This document shows, one piece after another, positions 52,046 through 61,498 of a stretch of DNA of 64,000 nt. Under the pieces are notes generated by a model. That model saw nothing but the letters and a program-made list of their open reading frames with translations. It did no database searches and was not told where the DNA came from. Numbering within the stretch: the stretch's first letter is position 1; each line of letters starts with the position of its first letter. The stretch lies in NCBI GenBank assembly GCA_023664775.1, contig JAMPEW010000002.1, forward strand, positions 80,027-144,026. Reading direction: 5' to 3'. The DNA is from Clostridium sp. GTDB taxonomy: Bacteria; Bacillota; Clostridia; Lachnospirales; Lachnospiraceae. The translations under genes were made by a program, and so were the position numbers.

Positions 52046-52810
52046 ATGGACGAATTACAAATATTAAAAGCCCGCCTTTTAGATTTAGCCGAAAAAGCAT
52101 ACAAACAGAATATATACACATACACCGGATTTTTAAACGCAGGTGAGCTTGTGGTACTTGACACGCTGCGGGATGAGCTTAATTTTGTGGACTATAAGAC
52201 AAACGGAGGCTATGAGCTTGCCGAGCGTCAGATGGTTCGCTTTGGCTCTGAGGAAATGTTTGGGTATGAGGAGCCATGGCACATATCTATACTAAAGATT
52301 GAACCTCTCATAGATAAATTTGCCGACGAGCTTTCCCACAGAGATTTTCTAGGCGCCATTATGAATTTGGGTTTGGAAAGAACCGTCCTCGGAGATATTG
52401 TCATGAAAGACAAGAAACGTGCTTTTGTCATATGTCAGGACAATATGTCCGATTATCTTATGGAAAATCTGATAAAGGTTAAGCACACAAATGTGCGCTG
52501 TGCAATTGCCAAAACAGAGCAGGATTTATGCGAGCTTAAACCAAGGCTTACCGATATGCAGATAATCGTTTCAGCTCCACGCTTTGACGCAATTATTGCG
52601 GCCGCCATAAAATGCTCCCGTTCCGAAGCGCTTTCGTTATTTCGTTCAGGAAAAGTAACCCTGAACGGACGATTGTGTGAAAATAACAGTATACAGCTAA
52701 AGGAAGGCGATATATTTTCTGTAAGAGGATATGGAAAATTTAAGTATGCAGGATGTGGAAATGAAACGAGGAAGGGCAGAATTTATGTACATTTAATGCG
52801 CTATGTTTAA
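52046..52810 (+). CDS. ylmH: YlmH-type RNA-binding protein (S4 domain)
   Basis: This 254-residue protein has the C-terminal S4 domain VSAPRFDAIIAAAIKCSRSE and LSLFRSGKVTLNGRLCENNS, and the N-terminal YlmH fold. YlmH/RqcP-family proteins act on stalled ribosomes; in other Firmicutes ylmH sits in the division gene cluster, but here it stands alone. AGGG lies before the ATG. Confidence 0.88.
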   Translation: MDELQILKARLLDLAEKAYKQNIYTYTGFLNAGELVVLDTLRDELNFVDYKTNGGYELAERQMVRFGSEEMFGYEEPWHISILKIEPLIDKFADELSHRDFLGAIMNLGLERTVLGDIVMKDKKRAFVICQDNMSDYLMENLIKVKHTNVRCAIAKTEQDLCELKPRLTDMQIIVSAPRFDAIIAAAIKCSRSEALSLFRSGKVTLNGRLCENNSIQLKEGDIFSVRGYGKFKYAGCGNETRKGRIYVHLMRYV

Positions 52811-52930
52811 TGCTTTTTATGTATTTTTTTATATTTTTTCCTTATTTTTTTGTTTTTTTCTTTTTAATTTTTTTTATTGTTTTTTCCGTTTAATTCATTA
52901 TAATTGTTTATAGTATAGATTATATTAATG

Positions 52931-52950
52931 ATATGCCTTTTACGGCATAT
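52931..52950 (+). repeat. Small hairpin in leader of 53041 gene
   Basis: ATATGCC (52931-52937) and GGCATAT (52944-52950) form a 7-pair stem with a 6-base loop in the T-rich stretch 52811-53040. It may be an operator or leader hairpin. Confidence 0.5.
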
Positions 52951-53040
52951 GACATACCATTGATGTCAACCAGATTTTTTACTGAAAAACAAAATTTTAT
53001 TGGTTTGGAATTTCAATTTTCTTTTTAAGGAGGGTAATAT

Positions 53041-53259
53041 ATGGATAATCAAAACAGCAGTTCAGGCTTATCAGATATTGATAACATCGTAAATATTTTA
53101 GATTCCAAGGTTGAGGCAGGCATAAGCCGCATAAAAATTGAGATTGATGAAGACAGGGAGGCAGGCAGCATTTCTGAAAGATACCATCACGGCAGATGTG
53201 ATATAGCAAGTCCGTTTGATACAGGATGCATCCCAACCTTTGATGAGGAAAACAAGTAA
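53041..53259 (+). CDS. Small conserved-looking protein, unknown
   Basis: This 72-residue protein starts MDNQNSSSGLSDIDNIVNIL, and its second half is ERYHHGRCDIASPFDTGCIP, with YHHGRCDI-like spacing that recalls small proteins of Lachnospiraceae. AAGGAGGG precedes the ATG, a strong site, so it is translated. No membrane segment. Two Cys and two adjacent His could bind metal. Confidence 0.72.
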   Translation: MDNQNSSSGLSDIDNIVNILDSKVEAGISRIKIEIDEDREAGSISERYHHGRCDIASPFDTGCIPTFDEENK

Positions 53260-53464
53260 AATGCGCTATCGCCAAAATATAATTGCGTTTTACTGGTAGT
53301 TGATAAAAATAATGCTTTTTAATTGTGAATAAAGACTATTTGAAGTTTACAATAATATTATTGCTATGATAAAATGAACATTGTGGTTTAATGTGAAATA
53401 AGCATACACCACAGGCAACGTAACAAAGTAAGTATGCCAAATACGAAAAGAAAAGGAGCAGAAT

Positions 53465-54406
53465 ATGATTAGCAAATATATATCTGAACAGGGGTTCTTA
53501 AAAGAAACAAACGAAAATGCACCCGGAATGTGGATTAATCTCACTGCTCCCACCCAGGAGGAAATTCTTGAAATTTCAAAACAGTTTGACATCGACCTTT
53601 CCGATGTGCGGGCTGCTCTTGACGAAGAAGAATCCTCCCGTGTAGACGTAAATGACGGATATGTTCTAATTATTTTTGATATACCAACAGTGGAAATAAG
53701 ACACAATCAGGAGGCTTATACGACTATCCCTCTCGGTATTATTTGGGCGGGCGATGTTACGATAACCGTCTGCTCCGTGGAAACTCCCGTGCTGAAATAT
53801 TTTCTTGTAAATACAATACGAAATTTTACTACAAAAAAGCAGGTGAGATTCACATATCAGATACTATACAGAGCAAGCACACTTTATCAATCCTATCTTC
53901 GCATTATTGACAGAAGAAGGCTTGAGATGGAAGAAAAAATGGGTGGTGCAACTGAGGACGCCGACATTATAAACCTTCACGAAATGGAATCCAACCTTGT
54001 CTACTTTGACACATCACTTCGTGCAAACAGGCTGATTGTAGACAGACTTACAAGATACAGCGGGGTAAAGAAATTTCCTGAGGATCAGGAGCTTTTAGAT
54101 GACCTTATTATCGAGAACCAGCAGGCTATTGAAATGACACAGATTTACCGTGACATTTTAAAGGGTACACGAGAGCTGATGACAACCATCATAAACAACC
54201 GCCTTAACAATATAATGAAATATCTTGCTTCCATTACAATTGTTATGGCAATCCCTACTATCATATCCGGTCTTTTCGGTATGAATGTTGACGGAAGGTG
54301 GATGCCATTTTCCACTACCCCATTCGGTTTTGGAATTATTTGTGGAATCACGGCACTCATATGTGCAATTGTGCTCGTTGTGCTAAGAAAACGGAAGATG
54401 CTTTAA
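53465..54406 (+). CDS. corA: CorA family magnesium transporter
   Basis: This 313-residue protein has the GMN selectivity motif in LFGMNVDG near residue 272 between two membrane segments at the C-terminus, and a long helical N-terminal cytoplasmic funnel. It should let Mg2+ (or Co2+/Ni2+) into the cell. AAGGAG precedes the ATG. It is a single gene with a terminator-like hairpin after it. Confidence 0.93.
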   Translation: MISKYISEQGFLKETNENAPGMWINLTAPTQEEILEISKQFDIDLSDVRAALDEEESSRVDVNDGYVLIIFDIPTVEIRHNQEAYTTIPLGIIWAGDVTITVCSVETPVLKYFLVNTIRNFTTKKQVRFTYQILYRASTLYQSYLRIIDRRRLEMEEKMGGATEDADIINLHEMESNLVYFDTSLRANRLIVDRLTRYSGVKKFPEDQELLDDLIIENQQAIEMTQIYRDILKGTRELMTTIINNRLNNIMKYLASITIVMAIPTIISGLFGMNVDGRWMPFSTTPFGFGIICGITALICAIVLVVLRKRKML

Positions 54407-54514
54407 AAGCAGGCTGTAAAGACAACTTACACTATAACTAAAAACTACTTGTGCTCGTCTCAGACATAATGGTACTAAGCGCCTGTGCTTGGAAATGTTT
54501 ATGCAAGTAATTTA

Positions 54515-54560
54515 AAAACCCCTCTTTCGCTCGTCTCAAGCGCAACGAAAGTGGGGTTTT
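54515..54560. terminator. Bidirectional terminator between corA and the Rpn gene
   Basis: AAAACCCCTCTTTCG (54515-54529) pairs with CGAAAGTGGGGTTTT (54546-54560) with one mismatch. The A-run and T-run flanks suit both strands, and the genes on each side converge here. Confidence 0.7.
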
Positions 54561-54567
54561 AATCTTT

Positions 54568-55713
54568 TTAAATATATTTTTCTGCCTGTTCTTTTGTTAT
54601 ATTATATGTGTTGCATAACTGCTTCTCAATCAATATTTGTGAATCTCCATTTTCCCTGCACTTCTCTACAAATGCTTTTATTGCAGTATCTATCAGCTCA
54701 TTTTGCCTATCAACAGTATTTTGCAAATTATCGATAACTGACTTTTGTTCTGCAATTTCAATTTTTTGTTCTGCAAGAACAGTTTTTTGCTCTTCAATTG
54801 CGGTTTTTTGTTCATCAAGAATAGCCTGCTGTTCATCAATCATAAGCCGAACCGTATTTCTGTCCAGTATCCTTAATTCCTCAGAAAACATATTCATCAC
54901 CCTTTCCACATTTTCACATATGTAATAGGCATCCTCATAAAGCCGCTTAAACATAGGATATTCTGTAATAAGCTTTGCGATTATTACAGGGTCATCACAG
55001 GCAAGAAATGAGAGCCATGCGTCTAATTCAGTTTCCATGCCTCTACCATACAGTTTTTCCTTGAATATGTCAAGTGGTATAAAAATATATTTCTGTAACA
55101 AATCAATCGCAAGTCCCGTATCTGTCTTTTGTTGGGACTTGTGAATATACTTGTCAGGAAATTGATGAAAAACCTCTGTGCTTTTCTCAAAAAGTACAAT
55201 TGTGTATACAGTTTTAATATCATTGTAATTAAAAAAACTGCTTCCCCTCTCATCCCTGATTTTTTTGTACTGTCGGAGCAAAAGGTCCGCCGAATAACAT
55301 GCACTCCTCTGTCCTGGAAATTTATAACCGTGCTTCTGAATTTCTACATTTATAATCTGTCCATCTTCAAGTTCAACAACGATGTCCATAATTACGAGCG
55401 AGCTTTCATCTGCAAGCCTGGATGAATCATTTGGAATAACCCGAAGTATCTTAACATAACCCTCTCCCAATATAGCGGACAAAAAGCTTTCAAGCCTCTC
55501 AGGATGAAGTTCAGGGTTCATAATTTCCTTGAAAAAGCCGTCATAAGTGAGCTTCATTCCACTTACACCTGAGCAAAAATCAATAAATTCCTTTTGCCGT
55601 TCTACTTTCCAGCTCTCATAAAGTAATTTTAAATCTGGTTTTGAGTAAATGTAGTCAAGCAGTTCCTGCCTTTCCCTTATCATGGGAAAATGCTTCTTAA
55701 GTATGTTTGTCAT
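54568..55713 (-). CDS. Rpn family recombination-promoting nuclease (PD-(D/E)XK)
   Basis: This 381-residue protein has an N-terminal nuclease fold with MKLTYDGFFKEIM, then VIMDIVVELEDGQIINVEIQ carrying the PD-(D/E)XK residues (the Lys of the motif is Gln, as in many Rpn members). A coiled coil of seven-residue units (EEQKTVLAEQKIEIAEQKSV) follows near residue 300. Rpn proteins cut DNA and are common in genomes with mobile elements. AAGGAGG precedes the ATG. A terminator hairpin lies just upstream. Confidence 0.85.
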   Translation of the reverse strand: MTNILKKHFPMIRERQELLDYIYSKPDLKLLYESWKVERQKEFIDFCSGVSGMKLTYDGFFKEIMNPELHPERLESFLSAILGEGYVKILRVIPNDSSRLADESSLVIMDIVVELEDGQIINVEIQKHGYKFPGQRSACYSADLLLRQYKKIRDERGSSFFNYNDIKTVYTIVLFEKSTEVFHQFPDKYIHKSQQKTDTGLAIDLLQKYIFIPLDIFKEKLYGRGMETELDAWLSFLACDDPVIIAKLITEYPMFKRLYEDAYYICENVERVMNMFSEELRILDRNTVRLMIDEQQAILDEQKTAIEEQKTVLAEQKIEIAEQKSVIDNLQNTVDRQNELIDTAIKAFVEKCRENGDSQILIEKQLCNTYNITKEQAEKYI

Positions 55714-55724
55714 ATGCGACCTCC

Positions 55725-55765
55725 TTAAAAAAATAATCTCCTGCTTAAATAAGCAGAAGATTATT
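55725..55765 (-). terminator. Terminator of the FHA operon, next to the Rpn start
   Basis: AATAATCTCCTGCTTA (55732-55747) pairs with TAAGCAGAAGATTATT (55750-55765), with one mismatch. On the minus strand the stem is followed by seven T, then AAGGAGG of the Rpn gene. It ends the FHA operon and lies just upstream of the Rpn ribosome binding site. Confidence 0.7.
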
Positions 55766-55893
55766 GACGCATATCATAAACATTGATTTACTATGTACTA
55801 CATATGTTGTTTTTTTAATTATAACTACGGAAATGAAAGCCTGTCAATGTCCTTTTTGTATAGTTTAGTGTACAAATTGTACAGAAATTTACA

Positions 55894-56970
55894 TTACTCC
55901 ACCCACGCTGTATCGCCTACATAAACTGAAACCTCATCTGCATAAATATCAAAGCTGAAACAAATCATTCCCTCCTCCAATAATGTTTGAAGTTTTTTGT
56001 CATTTTCATAATTAATTTCCTTGGCAAACTGTTTTTCAAAGCTTGTATATGGTTTATTCAGATCGTCCAAATGAATCAGATTATCATAGTAAAATTCTTC
56101 TTCAACAGTATCATAACCCACGTATTCGGCGGCTTTTTGTGCTGCCTTTTCCGCTTTGGAATTTAATTCTTTTATGTAGTCATCATCAAGTACAAGCTCT
56201 GCTTTTGTTTTTTTATTTTTACATTCATAGATATAATCGCCTTGTGCAATTTGATTATATTTACTGTCAAACAAAAAGACATAGCAATTCCCTGCCACAC
56301 TTTTCATAAAAATAAGATTATTTTCCACCGTGTAAGTTCCTGCCTTTCGCATTGGTTCAGAATCTAATGCAGTTTCTTTACCACATACAGTCCATGTGCC
56401 ATCATCTAAAATAACTGTATATATCTCTTTATCACCATCCTCATATTCATATTCAAACACATACTCACCTTTTAATTTTTTCCTGACATTCGGCATAATT
56501 ACGGCAGTAATTAGAGTTATAACCATAACTACCGCCAAAGCAACAAGCGCTGCCTTTCCTGTCGGGGAAAAAATCTTTTTCTCTACAATTTTTTCCCTCT
56601 CCACAACCCTGACAGGCTGCTCCTGCTTTAACGGCTGATCAGCATGATTTGGCGCTGATTGCGAATATATAAAGCTTACCTCACATTCCGGATGCCTGTG
56701 CTTGCCTTTTATGTATATCCGGGCAGAATCATTAAGTCCTTTTTTCTCCACTCTTTTCTCATTATATATCAAGCCATTTGTGCTTCCGCAATCCTCTATG
56801 ATGCACTTGTTACCAGAAATAATAAAATAACCATGCTCACGGGATGCATATTCCGCATGTAATACAATATCACAATTCGGACCACGTCCAAAGCTGATTT
56901 TATTTTTACCAAACGCTAAAAGGTCTACCTGATATGGAGCTCTATCTCCATCGATTACAGTAATATACAT
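55894..56970 (-). CDS. FHA-domain membrane protein (paralogue 1)
   Basis: This 358-residue protein starts MYITVIDGDRAPYQVDLLAF and has an FHA domain with ISFGRGPNCDIVLHAEYASR, REHGYF and DCGSTNGLIYN. One membrane segment (about 138-162) follows, then an outside region with YEDGDKEIYTVIL and a C-terminal part shared with the next gene. FHA domains bind phosphothreonine. The paralogous outside region (SFEKQFAKEI versus KFEKSFVEEI) shows the two arose by duplication. Last gene of the operon. Confidence 0.85.
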   Translation of the reverse strand: MYITVIDGDRAPYQVDLLAFGKNKISFGRGPNCDIVLHAEYASREHGYFIISGNKCIIEDCGSTNGLIYNEKRVEKKGLNDSARIYIKGKHRHPECEVSFIYSQSAPNHADQPLKQEQPVRVVEREKIVEKKIFSPTGKAALVALAVVMVITLITAVIMPNVRKKLKGEYVFEYEYEDGDKEIYTVILDDGTWTVCGKETALDSEPMRKAGTYTVENNLIFMKSVAGNCYVFLFDSKYNQIAQGDYIYECKNKKTKAELVLDDDYIKELNSKAEKAAQKAAEYVGYDTVEEEFYYDNLIHLDDLNKPYTSFEKQFAKEINYENDKKLQTLLEEGMICFSFDIYADEVSVYVGDTAWVE

Positions 56971-57003
56971 TTTTTCCTCCTCTGCAAAAGTCTCACTAAT
57001 ATA

Positions 57004-58140
57004 TTAGTCAAACCAAATCTCTGCATCATCGCCATCTATCAAATCCACTTCGATATATATCATTTCATTTTCAATTAAATATTGCAATGTCTCATCGTCC
57101 TCATAACCAATTTCCTCAACAAAGCTTTTTTCAAATTTCGTACTCGGATTTGTTAGTTCTTCTTTTTCAAGATATACATAGCTTTCGCCGTAATAATATT
57201 CTTCCATATACTTCATTCCCACTGAATTAATACTTTTTGCAACGGCAGCATCCAATTTATTATTCAGTGAAATAATATAATCCTCGTCAATGGAAAAAGA
57301 CAGCTTATCCTTTTTATCGTCCTGCTCAAACATGGCTACACCCAAAGCTATCTGCTTGGAATGACCATCATACAAGCATTTTTCATTTGGGGACAAATCA
57401 CTCTTATCAATCTTATTTCCATAGTTTGATACACTTAAACTTGTAAAGGAAATAACACCTTTATCAGCCTCATAAATTCCAATATCGCATACATCAAATT
57501 TATCATTATCCCACACATACCACATGACATATGTTCCATTGTCGAATGTAATCTTATATTCAACGTCCTTGTATTTCTCTCCCTCATTATCATACACATA
57601 CCCTAAATAACTTCCCTTAGGCGTATACCTAGATTTTGAAAATACAGTTCCAAACAAAATAAAGAACACCGTTAAGACGCTTAGGACAGCCATAAGGGCA
57701 GTAGCCCATTTAGGAATGTACTTCCTGATTTTTTCTACCACCACAACATTTTCAATTATCTTTTCCTGTGGTGGCTGGTTTTGTAATATGCTCTTTTCCA
57801 TAAAAGTAAAGCTTACACCCCTCTCAGAAGGATTTGCCTTATTGGATTGGGGTATCATTATGGTATTCCCTGAAGTAAGCTGTTTTTTCCCAATCTTTCT
57901 ATTGTCAAATACAAGTCCGTTTGTGCTGTTATTGTCCTCTATGTAATACATTCCATTTTCAATATAAAAGCATCCGTGCTGTCTTGAAACATTAGAAGAA
58001 TTCAGTACAATATCGCAATCAGGATTCCTTCCAAAGGTTATAATTCTCCTTTTGCCATCACTTCTTCCAATATCACTCAATACTACCTCAGATACCTTTA
58101 TACCATCATTTATAACAATAACACCTGTACTATTATCCAT
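57004..58140 (-). CDS. FHA-domain membrane protein (paralogue 2)
   Basis: This 378-residue protein has ITFGRNPDCDIVLNSSNVSR, QHGCF and EDNNSTNGLVFD of an FHA domain, then a basic stretch and a membrane segment (about 145-168). Its outside domain resembles that of paralogue 1, ending in acidic YEDDETLQYLIENEMIYIEV. GGAGG lies before the ATG. It may sense or bind something outside and couple it to a phosphothreonine-marked partner inside, but that is inference. Confidence 0.85.
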   Translation of the reverse strand: MDNSTGVIVINDGIKVSEVVLSDIGRSDGKRRIITFGRNPDCDIVLNSSNVSRQHGCFYIENGMYYIEDNNSTNGLVFDNRKIGKKQLTSGNTIMIPQSNKANPSERGVSFTFMEKSILQNQPPQEKIIENVVVVEKIRKYIPKWATALMAVLSVLTVFFILFGTVFSKSRYTPKGSYLGYVYDNEGEKYKDVEYKITFDNGTYVMWYVWDNDKFDVCDIGIYEADKGVISFTSLSVSNYGNKIDKSDLSPNEKCLYDGHSKQIALGVAMFEQDDKKDKLSFSIDEDYIISLNNKLDAAVAKSINSVGMKYMEEYYYGESYVYLEKEELTNPSTKFEKSFVEEIGYEDDETLQYLIENEMIYIEVDLIDGDDAEIWFD

Positions 58141-58258
58141 TTATATCCTCCAAATCTCTTGAACATCAGCCCTTATTGAATTTACCTTTGGTATATGGAC
58201 TTACCGCTCAAATTATTTTTGTTCAATTACTTATACTGTTGAGATCGTCCTTGCATAT

Positions 58259-59185
58259 TTAATTGACAAATAAATGTTTTCTCTTATCAAAATATTGTTT
58301 ATTGGCAAGCAGATAAATCAAAACAAACATTATTGCACCCACAATGTAACTATAATCTTCTGTGGATAATTCATATTCAAAATTGTTTGCTGCAAACTGG
58401 AACGGATTATTATCTACAAGCATTAAAGGAACATCAATAACACAAACCCTAAACAACGACAACCCATTAAATAAAACTATAGTAACAGCATACTCTGTAA
58501 AAGAATTTTTTTTATATGCTGCTATTTGCATCCTTACATAAACACACAGCACGGCACACAAAATACTCAAAAATCCTTGTAAATACATATAAAATGACAT
58601 TTCAGAATAAAACTCGCTGAATTTCATTCCTAATATATCATCTACATACTTAACACCATCTGTATCAAAATCAGCAGCACTAATATACACAACTGCAATA
58701 TATAACGAAACTATAGCAAGAAAAAACAATTGTACCCATATTATAAAATTAAACCAACCCATTTTAGGCTGTGGACCTAACGAATACATAGGTTGTGGAT
58801 ACATTTGCTGTGAATATGTCTGCTGTGGATATGTCTGCTGTGGATATGCGAGCATCATATTATCCTGCCTATCCAAGCGAAATCGAATTTCTACATTATC
58901 GTTATTATTATTTTTACTACCTTGTATAACAATAACATCCCCATCCTTAAGCATATGTCTCTTGAAACGTTTACCATAAAAGCAAAGTCCGTTTGTGCTA
59001 TCCAAATCTTCTACATAATATTTTCCATTTTCAGCATACAATACACCGTGAATTTTTGATGCATATGGGGATTGAAGCACTATATCATTATCGCTTTGTC
59101 TCCCAAAGCTTATAACATCTTTTCCAAACCTATCCAAATCGACTTCATATGACGGCTTATCGCCATCTCTAACCGTAATTTTCAT
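58259..59185 (-). CDS. FHA-domain multi-TM protein (paralogue 3)
   Basis: This 308-residue protein has an N-terminal FHA domain (ISFGRQSDNDIVLQSPYASK, IHGVL, DLDSTNGLCF). A Tyr/Pro/Gln linker of YPQQT units follows (about 115-140), then about four membrane segments starting GWFNFIIWVQLFFLAIVSLY. The end is different from the other paralogues. GAGGAG precedes the ATG and the FHA-ABC gene ends 18 bases upstream. Confidence 0.85.
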   Translation of the reverse strand: MKITVRDGDKPSYEVDLDRFGKDVISFGRQSDNDIVLQSPYASKIHGVLYAENGKYYVEDLDSTNGLCFYGKRFKRHMLKDGDVIVIQGSKNNNNDNVEIRFRLDRQDNMMLAYPQQTYPQQTYSQQMYPQPMYSLGPQPKMGWFNFIIWVQLFFLAIVSLYIAVVYISAADFDTDGVKYVDDILGMKFSEFYSEMSFYMYLQGFLSILCAVLCVYVRMQIAAYKKNSFTEYAVTIVLFNGLSLFRVCVIDVPLMLVDNNPFQFAANNFEYELSTEDYSYIVGAIMFVLIYLLANKQYFDKRKHLFVN

Positions 59186-59203
59186 ATAAGCTTTCTCTCC
59201 TCT

Positions 59204-61486
59204 CTACTTACTCCTTCTTATACTCCGAAGCACAATTCCCGACGCAGCCGCAAAAACGACTATAAATGCAAAAAGTATTCCCCATGCACCGAGCATATGC
59301 TGTACTGTGAAGTCAAAAAAGTCTTCCGCCTCATGCATCATCAAGAAGCCCTCCTGCTGCATTTTAAGCTCCAAATCATTCAGATTTGCAGTAGTACCGT
59401 AGCCCTCCATGGACCATCTGCATACAGCAAAATATGATATGATTTCAGTTGCATCTTCAAGATTAAATATAAGTCCTGAAAAAAGAATCTGTGGCATAAG
59501 CAAAATCGGTGCAACTGTCATGGCTCTGTCTGCATTTGTAAATAAGGACGATACAAATATTCCCATGGACGCCGCCGCCATGGCAGTAAGTATCGTTGTT
59601 ATCAGTATTTCTATGTATGGAAATGTAAACAGTCCCTCCTCGGGCATTCCAACAAGCAGCACAAAGGTTGTCACAATAAGCAATGATTGTGCAATACAAA
59701 GTAACCCCAAAACAAACACCTTGGACAAAATATAGCTTGCAAGATTCATGCCTGTCATATATTCACGCTTTAAAATGCTGCGTTCCTTACATATTTCCTG
59801 AATAGAGCTTAATATCCCTATCCAAAAGGCGGAGCAGGAAAGTGCAAACAACAGGCTTTTTGTCATTTCATATTGGCTGTATTCCTTACCATCTGCCACA
59901 AGCGAAATCAAAAGTGCGAGCAGCGGTGCCTGAACCATTAAAAGTATCATCCTCTGTCTGTCATTCATAAGTAAATTGAGATACCTCAGACAAAGCACGC
60001 CAAGCTGTCTCAGCATCCCCTTTTTGCTTTTTGTAACAATGTTCTTTTTTCTCCCTTCGCTTCCTCTTGTCCCTGCCGTTCTCCTGTAGTCATCATATTT
60101 TTTCTGCCAAAAATCAGAGTGCTTTCCTATCATATCGTATATATTTACAACATCATCTGTTGCAAAAAAAGAAAGTGCCTCCTGATAGCTTCCACTAAAG
60201 CAAAGTCTTCCTCCCGTACCCATAAATACAATTCTGTCATAATCATTCAGATTTAACGTGCTATGCGTGACAAGTATGACCGTCTTTCCTGATGCCGTCA
60301 TACCCTTTAGGGTTCTGATAAGATTCCTTTCCGTTCCCGGATCAAGTCCTGATGACGGTTCGTCCAAAAAGAAAAGATTTGGGTCAGTCAAAAGCTCAAC
60401 AGCTATACTTGCACGTTTCTTCTGCCCTCCACTCAGGCTCTTTATAAGCGCATCCCTTCTGTGGGTAAGCTCAACGGCATCTATCACCCTGCTTACAATT
60501 TGCTCAACCTCATCTTCCCCTGTATCAGCAGGAAGTCTCAGCCTTGCAGAATATTTGAGCATTGCTTCAACAGATAAGTTGTCATACACAATGTCCTGCT
60601 GTGGAACATAACCGATAATATTTTTTAACGTGTCAAAGTTTTCATACAAATCCAGTTCATTTACAAGGACGGTTCCCGATGTAGGCGTACTATAACCGCT
60701 TATACAGTTCATAATCGTTGATTTTCCTGCACCCGAGCCTCCCACTATGGCAACCAGTTCACCAGGATTAATTTTTAGTGACACGTTATCACATATGGTA
60801 AGTGCTTTATTTTTGCCAACCCTTTTAACAATATTACGTGCCTCCACGCTAATACCGCTTTTTGCCACACTGTATGTAATGCCGTTGTTTGTATATATAA
60901 TCCTGCTGTTTGCAATTAATATAACATCCTTATCCTTTAGCTTCTGCCGTCCTCTTACCCGCTTTCCATTTACAAGCAATCCATTTGTACTGTTATTGTC
61001 ATATATGTAATATCCTTCCGTGGTTTTGCTTATTCTTGCGTGGTGATGTGATACGCTTGCATGATTTATTCTTATATCGTTGTCAGCATCCCTACCAATT
61101 TTTATTTCATGCTTTCCCTCAAGGGCTATCCTGCTCATGACCTCATCATATGCCTTCCTTGAAAAGACAAGGAGAACGCCCTCATCAGCAACATTTCTGT
61201 TTGTAACGATTCTCACATAATCTCCGTCATGAAGATTCTTTTTCCTTACTTTTTTCCCTGCGCATACGATGCCGTTCGTGCTGTCCATATCCTCAACTAT
61301 GAGCCGATTTCCCTCCATATATATACATCCATGTACGCGGGAAACATATTCAGAATTGAGCACAATATCACAATTTTTTTGTCTGCCAAAGCTTATTACT
61401 TCTTTATTAAAGTCGTTTAACTTTATTTCATAAGGTGCACGGTCTCCGTCAAAAACCGTTATATACATATAGTTATCAAAGGACAT
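59204..61486 (-). CDS. Double-FHA ABC transporter, ABCG-type half transporter
   Basis: This 760-residue protein has two FHA domains (ISFGRQKNCDIVLNSEYVSR near residue 32, and IKIGRDADNDIRINHASVSH near 123), then an ABC ATPase and an ABC2-type membrane domain. The ATPase has Walker A GGSGAGKSTIMNC, signature LSGGQKKRA and Walker B LFFLDEPSSGLDP. The membrane domain has about six segments. Fusion of FHA domains to an ABCG ATPase is rare outside this type of cluster and in Mycobacterium Rv1747-like proteins. A kinase is probably its partner, since a Ser/Thr kinase is encoded upstream. Confidence 0.92.
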   Translation of the reverse strand: MSFDNYMYITVFDGDRAPYEIKLNDFNKEVISFGRQKNCDIVLNSEYVSRVHGCIYMEGNRLIVEDMDSTNGIVCAGKKVRKKNLHDGDYVRIVTNRNVADEGVLLVFSRKAYDEVMSRIALEGKHEIKIGRDADNDIRINHASVSHHHARISKTTEGYYIYDNNSTNGLLVNGKRVRGRQKLKDKDVILIANSRIIYTNNGITYSVAKSGISVEARNIVKRVGKNKALTICDNVSLKINPGELVAIVGGSGAGKSTIMNCISGYSTPTSGTVLVNELDLYENFDTLKNIIGYVPQQDIVYDNLSVEAMLKYSARLRLPADTGEDEVEQIVSRVIDAVELTHRRDALIKSLSGGQKKRASIAVELLTDPNLFFLDEPSSGLDPGTERNLIRTLKGMTASGKTVILVTHSTLNLNDYDRIVFMGTGGRLCFSGSYQEALSFFATDDVVNIYDMIGKHSDFWQKKYDDYRRTAGTRGSEGRKKNIVTKSKKGMLRQLGVLCLRYLNLLMNDRQRMILLMVQAPLLALLISLVADGKEYSQYEMTKSLLFALSCSAFWIGILSSIQEICKERSILKREYMTGMNLASYILSKVFVLGLLCIAQSLLIVTTFVLLVGMPEEGLFTFPYIEILITTILTAMAAASMGIFVSSLFTNADRAMTVAPILLMPQILFSGLIFNLEDATEIISYFAVCRWSMEGYGTTANLNDLELKMQQEGFLMMHEAEDFFDFTVQHMLGAWGILFAFIVVFAAASGIVLRSIRRSK

Positions 61487-61498
61487 TTTTCATTTCCT

